This document shows positions 1 to 5,192 of a DNA stretch of 8,079 nt, one piece after another. The translations under genes and the position numbers were made by a program. The notes under the pieces are model-generated. The model made no database searches, was not told the DNA's origin, and saw only the letters and a list, made by a program, of their open reading frames with translations. How positions within the stretch are numbered: position 1 is the stretch's first letter; every line of letters begins with the position of its first letter. Source of the stretch: Chloroflexota bacterium (GTDB lineage Bacteria > Chloroflexota > Anaerolineae > Anaerolineales > Villigracilaceae); NCBI GenBank assembly GCA_021796315.1, contig JAJYOH010000258.1:1-8079 (forward strand), given 5' to 3'.

Positions 1-27
1 CACGATGTGCTCAAGGTCGACAGTTAA
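1..27 (+). CDS. possible C-terminal tail of a plus-strand gene
   Basis: Frame 1 is open from the window edge, encodes HDVLKVDS and stops at a TAA (25-27). A rho-independent terminator on the same strand follows 34 bp later, as expected for the end of a plus-strand gene. Only eight residues are visible, so the family cannot be named and the frame itself is a guess resting on the terminator. Confidence 0.3.
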   Translation, partial: HDVLKVDS

Positions 28-61
28 CCATTACTTCCGATTTCTGGAATGGTTACGTCAG

Positions 62-85
62 ACCCGCCAATGGAGGCGGGTTTTT
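62..85 (+). terminator. rho-independent terminator, plus strand
   Basis: A 7-bp GC-rich stem (ACCCGCC at 62-68 with GGCGGGT at 75-81) encloses a 6-nt loop and runs directly into a T-tract (81-85). This is a canonical intrinsic terminator for a transcript arriving from the left edge. Confidence 0.85.
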
Positions 86-135
86 GATTCCAGCGACGTG
101 CTGTTGAATGAGCAACGATGTTTGATTTTCGTACA

Positions 136-168
136 AGAACTCGGAGCCTTTGAAAAGCTCCGAGTTCT
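136..168 (-). terminator. 12-bp hairpin closing the antitoxin unit (probable terminator)
   Basis: A perfect 12-bp inverted repeat (AGAACTCGGAGC at 136-147 with GCTCCGAGTTCT at 157-168) has a 9-nt loop. Its right arm overlaps the TAG stop (167-169) of the minus-strand antitoxin gene. No clean U-tract follows on either strand, so it may be a weak or bidirectional terminator, or a 3'-end stabilising structure. Confidence 0.6.
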
Positions 169-466
169 ACTTTATATCGCTGTTGATTTGACCTTCACGA
201 CGTGCCCAAATGACATCTGGATGTTGCAAAACCACACGCGCGGCACCTTCAGGGGCGCGGCGCCCCTGCTCCCAGTTGCGTAGGGTTTTTACGCTAATGC
301 CCAGCAACGCCGCGAACTCATTTTGGATCATTTTGTAATTTGCACGGATTTTTCGAACGTTTGGTGTGGCGACCGTGAAGGAGCGGGAAGCCTTTGCCTT
401 GCCGCGCAGTATCTTTCCTCCTTCGCGTACGCTTGCAATCAATTCGTTGAACAATTCGTCTTTCAT
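167..466 (-). CDS. HigA/XRE-type helix-turn-helix antitoxin (apparently orphan)
   Basis: A 99-residue DNA-binding protein of the HigA-type antitoxin class. It would neutralise a RelE/HigB-like mRNase toxin and repress its own operon. The helix-turn-helix spans about residues 48-66 (QNEFAALLGISVKTLRNW) and is followed by the family signature WEQGRRAP (65-72). The N-terminal 40 residues are basic and polar. The start at ATG 466 is preferred because AAGGAG lies 5 nt upstream (472-477) and because the ATG overlaps, as ATGA, the stop of the upstream toxin remnant. The frame stays open to 682 but that extension has no family resemblance. The partner toxin looks truncated, so the gene may be a solitary regulator or a decaying module. 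It is clearly related to, but diverged from, the antitoxin at 1242-1529. Confidence 0.85.
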   Translation of the reverse strand: MKDELFNELIASVREGGKILRGKAKASRSFTVATPNVRKIRANYKMIQNEFAALLGISVKTLRNWEQGRRAPEGAARVVLQHPDVIWARREGQINSDIK

Positions 467-585
467 TTGAACTCCTTCTCCACAATTTCTCGCAGAACCT
501 TTAATTGTTGAGGTGTCAAGTCGCCCTTGAAGCGTTGCGTCAGTTGGAACTTGCAAGGGATGTCGCCAGCCGGAATGTCCGCAGG
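463..585 (-). pseudogene. C-terminal remnant of a RelE/HigB-like toxin
   Basis: A 40-codon open stretch in the frame upstream of the antitoxin ends in TGA, overlapping the antitoxin ATG by 4 nt (ATGA). Its last 28 residues (FQLTQRFKGDLTPQQ... ending REIVEKEFK) align without gaps to the last 28 residues of the intact toxin at 1522-1833, sharing the pattern K-x(8)-LRxI. The ending also resembles other RelE/HigB toxins, which often finish 'DLTPEQLK-LR-VE'. Immediately upstream the frame holds two consecutive stops (TAATAA, 586-591), and no start codon follows them. The N-terminal three quarters of a toxin, including the catalytic region, is absent. The resemblance is short, so a chance match is possible. 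Confidence 0.45.
472..477 (-). promoter_or_regulatory. Shine-Dalgarno AAGGAG of the left antitoxin
   Basis: AAGGAG sits 5 nt upstream of ATG 466 and lies inside the last codons of the toxin remnant. It fixes the antitoxin start at 466 rather than the upstream in-frame ATG at 682. Confidence 0.8.
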
Positions 586-737
586 TTATTATGCTATATT
601 TCAACAGTAGCTGAATATCTGACTCTGAAACCGGGAGACGGTCAGAAGTCGTTACAGCGGGCAGTGGAGATTTATGGCGCAATCCAACCTCTCAAGAACA
701 TTCAGGCGCGGTGTTGGTTCCATTCCATCTTGAACTA

Positions 738-923
738 AATACATCTCGCATCGAACTGACTCGCCTCAAATTGGAAAAAGACGAATAGGAATTGGCTTGG
801 GAAACTGGCGCGAAATGGAAGAAAGAAGAGATCCGCGCTACATTGAAAACGGCAGTTTATAGTTTATCCTTCATGGCGCTGATGATGTTCCTCGTCTTCA
901 GCATCATTACCGCCATCATGTGA
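738..923 (+). pseudogene. possible membrane-protein C-terminal remnant with in-frame TAG
   Basis: One plus-strand frame reads NTSRIELTRLKLEKDE, then TAG (786-788), then continues as a charged stretch (ETGAKWKKEEIRATLK). A single hydrophobic segment follows, about 22 residues rich in Leu, Phe, Met and Ile, before TGA at 921-923. A charged amphipathic stretch followed by a terminal membrane helix looks protein-like rather than random. There is no credible start or ribosome site, and the TAG splits it. I do not recognise a family; a decayed gene is the likeliest reading, chance the alternative. Confidence 0.25.
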
Positions 924-960
924 TACAGCAACAACCATGGCCGCTTCCACTCAGACCCGA

Positions 961-991
961 CCGGAATGTGTCAATAAATTGAGACACCCGG
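961..991. repeat. imperfect inverted repeat
   Basis: GTGTC (968-972) pairs with GACAC (983-987) across a 10-nt AT-rich centre, and both arms are flanked by CCGG (961-964 and 988-991). It has no T-tract and no adjacent gene end. It could be a hairpin or the relic of a mobile-element terminus, but no second copy is visible in the window. Confidence 0.35.
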
Positions 992-1241
992 TTTCAAAAT
1001 TTAGCTCTAAATTCAAGGTTCATTCGGTGGAAACTGAACCGCTTCCTCGGGTCACCGCTGTCTAGAGTGAGCCAATGCCGAATCCTTGCCAAGCAACCGA
1101 ATGGCGTCACAGGCTTGTAACCCAGCGAATGAATATCACGCGTCCTTCGCAAATGGGTAGAGTCTGGATGTCTAATTTGAATTGACTGGCCCACGCAATA
1201 TGCTTTACGGTGGACTCCAGTCTTGAGATGTTGTTCACCGT

Positions 1242-1529
1242 TTATGACAGATGTATAAATACTTCTGGTTTTTGTTCTGCAATACGCAACAGTGCAATGG
1301 CTGGTCCGCTAGGTTTGCGTCGCCCCTGCTCCCAATCTTGGATGGTTCGCAGGCTGACGCCCATCAGACCGGCAAAAGCCGATTGCGATAGTTTCAATTT
1401 GACGCGAATGGTACGCGGCGATGCGGGCTTTTTCAAAGAGTGAGCGCGCAATGTTTTCTTGCCTGCCTTATACGCCTTGACCCCTCGGATACCTTCGAGA
1501 ATTTCCATACCAATATCACGCTTAGACAT
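1242..1529 (-). CDS. HigA-type XRE-family antitoxin
   Basis: A 95-residue antitoxin that would bind and inactivate the toxin encoded just upstream and repress the operon through DNA binding. The helix-turn-helix lies at residues 48-66 (SQSAFAGLMGVSLRTIQDW) and is followed by WEQGRRKPSGPA (66-77), the signature of HigA/XRE antitoxins in toxin-first operons. The start ATG at 1529 lies inside the toxin 3' end: the toxin TAA is at 1524-1522, an 8-nt overlap, indicating coupled translation. The ribosome site is weak (AAGAAG about 8 nt upstream). The frame is open further upstream to 1562, but an ATG there would give a longer overlap and adds nothing recognisable. The probable operator is the palindrome at 1865-1883. 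Confidence 0.88.
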   Translation of the reverse strand: MSKRDIGMEILEGIRGVKAYKAGKKTLRAHSLKKPASPRTIRVKLKLSQSAFAGLMGVSLRTIQDWEQGRRKPSGPAIALLRIAEQKPEVFIHLS

Positions 1530-1833
1530 TTTCGATCTTCTTTGCGATCTGACGCAAAACATGAGCAGGGATATTTTTTATTTCATTTTTGCTATAAATG
1601 GTCAATAGCCAGATTTCGTCATTCTGCTTCCTGAAATAGTAAATCACGCGCACGCCTCCGCTTTTGCCTTTTCCTGATAGCGCCCAACGTACTTTTCGCA
1701 CACCTCCAGATTTTGGAACGATCTTACCTGTTTCTGGGTACTGTAGAAGAAAACTTTGCGGGCCAAAATATTCATCTTCGGAAAGATATTTATAAACATA
1801 TTTGGTAAAGGCAGATGCTTCGACGAATTCCAT
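1522..1833 (-). CDS. RelE/HigB-family toxin (mRNA interferase)
   Basis: A 103-residue toxin of the RelE/ParE superfamily, HigB type, predicted to cleave mRNA on the ribosome when its antitoxin is degraded. The visible family signature is GGVRKVRWALSGKGKSGG (residues 43-60) followed by VRVIYYF (61-67), with a second strand DEIWLLTIYSKNE (72-84) and the C-terminal helix (91-101). The conserved Arg and Lys residues of these stretches are those expected at the RNA-binding face. Length and architecture are complete. It is the first gene of a toxin-antitoxin pair and overlaps the antitoxin start by 8 nt. No clear Shine-Dalgarno precedes ATG 1833, and the predicted transcript leader is only about 23 nt, which would keep toxin translation low. 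Confidence 0.9.
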   Translation of the reverse strand: MEFVEASAFTKYVYKYLSEDEYFGPQSFLLQYPETGKIVPKSGGVRKVRWALSGKGKSGGVRVIYYFRKQNDEIWLLTIYSKNEIKNIPAHVLRQIAKKIENV

Positions 1834-1862
1834 TATAGTTTCGCTATCTGAACCACATTCCT

Positions 1863-1891
1863 GTTATACGGCATTGCCGTATATCTGGCAA
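1863..1891 (-). promoter_or_regulatory. promoter of the toxin-antitoxin operon
   Basis: On the minus strand, TTGCCA (1891-1886) and TATAAC (1868-1863) are separated by exactly 17 bp, a good sigma-70-type promoter. It would start transcription near 1856, about 23 nt before the toxin ATG. The operator palindrome covers the -10 and most of the spacer. Confidence 0.7.
1865..1883. promoter_or_regulatory. 19-bp perfect palindrome, probable antitoxin operator
   Basis: TATACGGCA and TGCCGTATA form perfect 9-bp arms around one central base. The site overlaps the -10 element and spacer of the toxin-antitoxin promoter, where binding of the HigA-type antitoxin would block RNA polymerase. Binding by this antitoxin is inferred from position and family habit. 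Confidence 0.75.
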
Positions 1892-1894
1892 GTA

Positions 1895-1906
1895 TGCATT
1901 AATGCA
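1895..1906. repeat. 12-bp perfect palindrome upstream of the toxin-antitoxin -35
   Basis: TGCATTAATGCA is self-complementary and lies 3 bp upstream of the -35 element. It could be a second regulatory site. Its sequence is unrelated to the 1865-1883 operator, so a different protein or chance is as likely. Confidence 0.4.
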
Positions 1907-1921
1907 AAATGTTTTGGTTGA

Positions 1922-2401
1922 TCACTTGGGGCGGAACGCTACCATTGGTATTTTCTTCGCAATCTGTTCTGGCGCGTCGCCATTGGGCTTTAGGCGTTCG
2001 CCAAGAAAGATTCCGCTCAACTCACTGAAGGCAACGGGATGTTTACGCGCGTAGGTTTGCAAAATGTCGATGGCTTTTTCCTGCGAGATAAATTCCGCTT
2101 GCGATTGAAATTTCCGGCCTCGCACCTGGACTTTGACCTGAGGCGTCTTGCGGATGTTCTGATACCAATCTGATTTCTCAGCCCAACCTGAAACAACATA
2201 ATAGGTGTCTATTGCTTCATCATGTTGAACGACTTCGATCACGGTTCGGCGCGGCAATCCGCTTTTTCTTCCAGTGTGGGTTAACATCAGGAAACGGTCA
2301 CCCAACATAAAGTCAAGGTGGAGGCGAAACAGCCAGATGGGGAGACGGAGTCCCAGGCGCAGCATCCCGCTGGGTTGGGCGTCAAGAACGGATTTGGTCA
2401 T
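1922..2401 (-). CDS. DUF385/DDN-type deazaflavin-dependent nitroreductase-family protein
   Basis: A 159-residue protein of the family that includes mycobacterial Ddn and related F420(deazaflavin)-dependent reductases, a split beta-barrel fold. Visible hallmarks are LTHTGRKSGLPRRTVIEVV (residues 40-58), the strand YYVVSGWAEKSDWYQNI (67-83) and QVKVQVRGR (88-96). In the family these form the cofactor-binding face and the conserved Trp/Tyr loop. Length is typical. The substrate is unknown; members reduce quinones, enones or nitro compounds, and some bind other cofactors such as flavins or fatty acids. It starts at ATG 2401 with GAGGT upstream and overlaps the preceding methyltransferase stop by 4 nt (ATGA), so it is the last gene of the TetR-controlled operon. 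No terminator is visible between it and the toxin-antitoxin promoter. Confidence 0.85.
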   Translation of the reverse strand: MTKSVLDAQPSGMLRLGLRLPIWLFRLHLDFMLGDRFLMLTHTGRKSGLPRRTVIEVVQHDEAIDTYYVVSGWAEKSDWYQNIRKTPQVKVQVRGRKFQSQAEFISQEKAIDILQTYARKHPVAFSELSGIFLGERLKPNGDAPEQIAKKIPMVAFRPK

Positions 2402-2991
2402 GGATTACCTCTTTTCGGAAAATACATACCAGTATGTTCCATGTAGGATTTGTAGTCATTACCATAGCGGATAATCAGGTCGTGTTCTTCTGCTAAACTC
2501 ATCCAGTGGAAGATCGGCAGCCAGATGATGGAGTAAATGACGAGGAAAGGCGAATTGCATAGAAAAGCAATTACCCACCAATACCACACCTCCCCGGCAG
2601 CCTGCGGATGGCGAATCTTCTGATAGATACCGCCGTAGAGTTTGTGCTCTTTCTTGACCAGCATGGTCTCCTCGCCAGCATCCATCATGCCGCGGACAAA
2701 CAGGATTCCTGAGGGGGCAGCAATGACCACAGCAATCAGGGCCGAAACCCAATAGGGCCAAGGAAAGGACTGCGGCAGTGGCAGCGGAATCGGGTAAAAG
2801 GCATATACGACGTAGTTCACCCCGGCCAGAGTCATGAAGATGGCAGAGACGGTGCGGTAGCGTGTGCATTTGGCATAAGCCAACGGACCAATCTTCTGTT
2901 CCAGCGCAGCGGGGCCCACGCTTTTGACGTAATAATAAAGAGTTAGGGCAGTTGTCAGTAAAAGAATAAGCAGGTTGATCCAAGCCATCAT
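2398..2991 (-). CDS. isoprenylcysteine carboxyl methyltransferase (ICMT)-like membrane protein
   Basis: A 197-residue integral membrane protein resembling the ICMT/phospholipid methyltransferase family, SAM-dependent enzymes that methylate lipid-linked substrates within the membrane. Predicted membrane segments lie at about residues 4-22, 47-66, 80-101 and a longer hydrophobic region at 135-163. The family signature is GIYQKIRHPQAAGEVW (121-136) and the C-terminal EEHDLIIRYGNDYKSYMEH (168-186), ending in MYFPK, which in ICMTs form the SAM-binding pocket. Bacteria lack prenylated CaaX proteins, so the true substrate is unknown. AGGAG overlaps the upstream gene's TAG stop and lies about 7 nt before ATG 2991. 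A second ATG follows immediately (2988) and could equally be used. It is the middle gene of the operon. Confidence 0.82.
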   Translation of the reverse strand: MMAWINLLILLLTTALTLYYYVKSVGPAALEQKIGPLAYAKCTRYRTVSAIFMTLAGVNYVVYAFYPIPLPLPQSFPWPYWVSALIAVVIAAPSGILFVRGMMDAGEETMLVKKEHKLYGGIYQKIRHPQAAGEVWYWWVIAFLCNSPFLVIYSIIWLPIFHWMSLAEEHDLIIRYGNDYKSYMEHTGMYFPKRGNP

Positions 2992-3000
2992 TTTGAACTC

Positions 3001-3612
3001 CTATTCGGCCCTTCCCCACGCGCGGGCAATCACCGGGTTGCGTTTGAAAAACTCGGAGCGAACATCCTCCCCAACAATGTTCAGCGGGCAGGCAAAGTTC
3101 ATGCATTCTGAACAGTAGGATCGTCGCAGTGTCAGGTAGAAACTGACGACTGTTATGAGGTAAACAGCAAGCAGGAACCATTGCGGACCGATGAGCAGGA
3201 AAGCGAGAGGATAGCCCATGACAAGCACGAGACCAGTCACGAAAACGATCTTCTCAGTGATGCTCATCGGGTCAGGATGATATTTCCACAGGCGAGGCGA
3301 GCCGTAGTTGGCCCAACACTGCAGGCTTTTCCCAGGTTCCGCATAATGTGGGCAGTGCGAACACATGACCCGGATTTCGACGAAGCCGAAATAGGCAAAG
3401 ACGATGAGCAGCCAAGGAACCAGCCACCAGGCACCGATCTGAACAACGCCCGCCCCTCCGACGATGACCATCGGAAGGCCGGCGAATAAAAACGCGGCCA
3501 GATCATGCCCATGGAAATGACAGTAAACATCTTTGCTCACCGGGCAGCCCTCGCAATTTGCAGCAATACAAGTTGCGAGCGGTCGCTGTGAATCTAGGAA
3601 CATATCAGACAT
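3001..3612 (-). CDS. Cys-rich four-helix membrane protein of unknown function
   Basis: I do not recognise a named family. The 203-residue product has predicted membrane helices at about 39-57, 59-80, 119-141 and 144-162. Ten cysteines fall in three soluble clusters: C15, C20, C23, C31 (CxxxxCxxC plus CHFHGH), C84, C87, C99 (CSHCPHY), and C167, C170, C175 (YCSECMNFACPLN). With four helices all three clusters face the same side, suggesting metal or Fe-S binding or thiol redox chemistry at one membrane surface. The start at ATG 3612 is chosen because AAGGAG (3623-3628) lies 10 nt upstream. The ATG at 3621 is too close to that site, and the ATG at 3663 lies inside the repressor palindrome. It is the first gene of the TetR-controlled operon, 9 nt before the ICMT-like gene. 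Confidence 0.8.
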   Translation of the reverse strand: MSDMFLDSQRPLATCIAANCEGCPVSKDVYCHFHGHDLAAFLFAGLPMVIVGGAGVVQIGAWWLVPWLLIVFAYFGFVEIRVMCSHCPHYAEPGKSLQCWANYGSPRLWKYHPDPMSITEKIVFVTGLVLVMGYPLAFLLIGPQWFLLAVYLITVVSFYLTLRRSYCSECMNFACPLNIVGEDVRSEFFKRNPVIARAWGRAE

Positions 3613-3622
3613 CGAAAACATT

Positions 3623-3628
3623 CTCCTT
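3623..3628 (-). promoter_or_regulatory. Shine-Dalgarno that decides the Cys-rich protein start
   Basis: AAGGAG on the minus strand is 10 nt upstream of ATG 3612 but only 1 nt from the ATG at 3621. This favours 3612 and rules out the ATG at 3663 as the main start. Confidence 0.65.
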
Positions 3629-3630
3629 GT

Positions 3631-3659
3631 TTTATAATTTTTGCAAACTGACCAGTCAG
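3631..3659 (-). promoter_or_regulatory. candidate promoter of the Cys-rich/ICMT/DUF385 operon
   Basis: TATAAA (3636-3631) lies 17 bp from CTGACT (3659-3654), a 4-of-6 match to TTGACA contained in the repressor palindrome. The predicted start would fall within the ribosome-binding site, leaving an extremely short leader, so the exact elements are uncertain. Confidence 0.4.
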
Positions 3660-3660
3660 T
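3647..3660. promoter_or_regulatory. TetR operator, operon copy
   Basis: ACTGACCAGTCAGT has perfect 6-bp arms around a 2-bp centre. It is the exact reverse complement of the site in front of tetR (4316-4329). Its place just upstream of the operon and over the candidate -35 makes it the likely repression site. Confidence 0.82.
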
Positions 3661-3688
3661 CATATATCAACTTAAAAAAAGAGATGCG

Positions 3689-4291
3689 TTAAGAACGTGC
3701 TTCCACACCATCCATGAGTAATTTTATGCTTGAGCGAATGTGATGCTCCACGTCCACAAGGCTGCTATCGTAGACCCACAAAAGCACTGTTCCTTCAAAA
3801 ATCGCCCCCGCGGCGATGGCAACTTCCCGGGCATCCACTGGGCGGAACTCGCCTGAGTCGATGCCACGTTGAATAATGGGTATCAATGAGTCCATATAAA
3901 GCTTGAAATAGTTCTTCAGGGCCTTTTGAACGACCGATTTACGAAAAGCCAACGCCAGGAATTCATAGGCAATGGGCATCATGATCAACATTTTTTTATA
4001 ATCACGGATGGCGGCCTCGGTAAATTGCCAGATCGCCTCCGTTGCGCCCAATTCGTTGTTCTTGCGGGCTTTAAATTGTTCGAAGATATCCCCAAAAAGG
4101 CGGTCGAGGATGGCAATGATCAGTTCCTCTTTGCTCCTGAAATACAGATAGAGCGTACCCTTGCTCAACCCTGTCTTCTCGGCAATATCATCCATGCGCG
4201 CTTGATCGAAGCCTTTTTGGGTAAAGACATCTTCGGCGGCGTTCAGGATTTGAGTCTTACGTTCTTTCGAGACATCAGGGCGAGGGGACAT
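3689..4291 (-). CDS. TetR/AcrR-family transcriptional repressor
   Basis: A 200-residue TetR-family regulator. The N-terminal DNA-binding domain (about 10-57) is classic: ILNAAEDVFTQKGFDQARMDD (15-35), then the helix-turn-helix IAEKTGLSKGTLYLYFRSKEEL (36-57). The remaining 140 residues are the variable, helical, ligand-binding and dimerisation domain, which gives no clue to the inducer. Two identical 14-bp palindromes, one just downstream of its own -10 and one before the downstream operon, indicate autorepression and control of the Cys-rich/ICMT/DUF385 genes. The inducer may be a lipophilic compound, quinone or xenobiotic, given the targets; this is inference. The start at ATG 4291 has a weak AAGAGA ribosome site. 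A 76-nt gap separates it from the next gene, which has its own promoter. Confidence 0.92.
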   Translation of the reverse strand: MSPRPDVSKERKTQILNAAEDVFTQKGFDQARMDDIAEKTGLSKGTLYLYFRSKEELIIAILDRLFGDIFEQFKARKNNELGATEAIWQFTEAAIRDYKKMLIMMPIAYEFLALAFRKSVVQKALKNYFKLYMDSLIPIIQRGIDSGEFRPVDAREVAIAAGAIFEGTVLLWVYDSSLVDVEHHIRSSIKLLMDGVEARS

Positions 4292-4315
4292 GTTTTCTCT
4301 TTTGATAAATAAATG

Positions 4316-4329
4316 ACTGACTGGTCAGT
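4316..4329. promoter_or_regulatory. TetR operator, tetR copy
   Basis: ACTGACTGGTCAGT is a perfect inverted repeat with 6-bp arms, lying 1 bp downstream of the tetR -10 element and spanning the expected transcription start. A repressor bound here would shut off its own gene. The identical palindrome recurs at 3647-3660. Confidence 0.87.
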
Positions 4330-4330
4330 A

Positions 4331-4358
4331 ATTATAGGAAAAACTTGTGACTTGTCAA
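4331..4358 (-). promoter_or_regulatory. consensus promoter of tetR
   Basis: On the minus strand, TTGACA (4358-4353) and TATAAT (4336-4331) both match the sigma-70 consensus perfectly, with a 16-bp spacer. So strong a promoter suits a gene held down by its own product. Confidence 0.87.
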
Positions 4359-4406
4359 GAGATAAACGTGCCGGTTACGGAAGTCAACTTTGAAGGCGAA
4401 AAATTT

Positions 4407-5192
4407 CTAGCGGGTCAAACTTTCCAGCCAATGAATTGTTGTTCGCGGTGAATCAAAAACAAAATCCGCCTCTGTTGGGCTGAAGGATTGCGAGGGCTGC
4501 CACACTTTTATCGCGACTCCATTGTGTCCGTGGATTACAGGAAAGGCTTCTTCATCTTTATCATCGTCGCCAATGTAAACGCACTTTGCACCTGGTAACG
4601 AAAACTTTTGAAATAAGTAAATAACTGTTTCTCGTTTGCTGCCAAGGAGCGGAACAATCTCAAGAAATTTATATCCGCCTAAAACGCGAAAACGTTTCGC
4701 GAGTTTTTCTTCATCAATCACGCGGTGTGCGGATGTCAGCACTTCGTCTGACTCAGTATCGTCGGCAAAGCGCGCGTGAATGGCGAGAGTCCAGCCTTTG
4801 TCTTCGAGGAAAAATCCCTTTCGCCCTGAAATGAGTCGTGTCCATTTGGGCTTGATGATTTCCAGAGCGGGGCGAACCTCGTCATAATCCACTCGATGGA
4901 TCGTTTCGCCAGTTGGAGTCAGCAATTCGATTCCATAAGTTCCGCACAAAAAGATTCCCGATATTGGCAAAAGGATTCGGATGTCCTGCAACCTGCGTCC
5001 GCTGATGACCGTCATGCGGAACTTTTGTTTTTGCTCGAGACGATGCAGCAGGTCAATGACTTTTCGATTTTGGTGAAGCTGGTCGGGCGTCGGAGCAAAG
5101 TCTGCGAGCGTGCCGTCGTAATCCAAAAACAGCCACAAGCTCAACGCGTCCAATGCCCATTGTGTTAGTTCTATTTCGCTGTTGAATTTCAC
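4407..5192 (-). CDS. otsB: trehalose-6-phosphate phosphatase-like HAD enzyme (OtsB family)
   Basis: A 261-residue HAD-superfamily phosphatase of the OtsB family, which removes phosphate from trehalose-6-phosphate or a related sugar phosphate in the cytoplasm. The nucleophile motif is DYDGTL (24-29; D24 and D26). Motif II is SGRR (64-67), a cap-domain element resembling the usual EDKG-HYR is EDKGWTLAIHAR (130-141), Lys186 lies in GSKRE, and the acidic motif is GDDDKDEEAF (208-217). All catalytic residues are present and the length is typical. The frame is open to an ATG at 5246, but that would overlap the upstream gene by 58 nt. A GTG at 5192 gives the common GTGA stop-start overlap and places DYDGTL near residue 24, as usual in OtsB, so I prefer it. 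The HAD type is certain; the substrate depends on the cassette's real product. Confidence 0.87.
   Translation of the reverse strand: MKFNSEIELTQWALDALSLWLFLDYDGTLADFAPTPDQLHQNRKVIDLLHRLEQKQKFRMTVISGRRLQDIRILLPISGIFLCGTYGIELLTPTGETIHRVDYDEVRPALEIIKPKWTRLISGRKGFFLEDKGWTLAIHARFADDTESDEVLTSAHRVIDEEKLAKRFRVLGGYKFLEIVPLLGSKRETVIYLFQKFSLPGAKCVYIGDDDKDEEAFPVIHGHNGVAIKVWQPSQSFSPTEADFVFDSPRTTIHWLESLTR

Larger units (their letters stand above)
591..1241. other. gene-poor stretch with possible decayed sequences
   Basis: About 650 bp between the two toxin-antitoxin modules holds no complete gene I can support. It contains a plus-strand stretch resembling the end of a small membrane protein (738-923) and an inverted repeat (961-991). 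A 66-codon minus-strand frame (994-1194) resembles no family and has no convincing ribosome site. The setting, between an intact and a broken toxin-antitoxin unit, fits a site of past insertions and deletions. Confidence 0.5.

Noticed and set aside
467..682. N-terminal extension of the left antitoxin to ATG 682
   Set aside because: The extension resembles nothing in the family, has no good ribosome site and crosses the toxin-remnant frame. ATG 466 has AAGGAG at proper spacing.
505..738. 77-codon plus-strand frame
   Set aside because: Runs antisense to the toxin remnant, has no ribosome site and no family resemblance.
937..1065. Short plus-strand frame starting ATG 937
   Set aside because: No Shine-Dalgarno, crosses the inverted repeat at 961-991, and looks like random coding.
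994..1194. 66-codon minus-strand frame as a gene or transposase fragment
   Set aside because: No ribosome site, no domain resemblance I can defend, and a composition consistent with a chance open frame.
2459..3181. 240-codon minus-strand open frame
   Set aside because: It lies across the ICMT-like gene and the Cys-rich gene in another frame. Both of those have membrane-protein composition, motifs and ribosome sites; this frame has no recognisable domain.
3613..3663. Longer start (ATG 3663) for the Cys-rich protein
   Set aside because: That ATG lies beside and over the repressor palindrome and upstream of the candidate promoter -10. The only good ribosome site serves ATG 3612.
3926..4312. 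128-codon plus-strand frame opposite tetR
   Set aside because: Antisense shadow of a well-supported TetR gene, with no domain signature.
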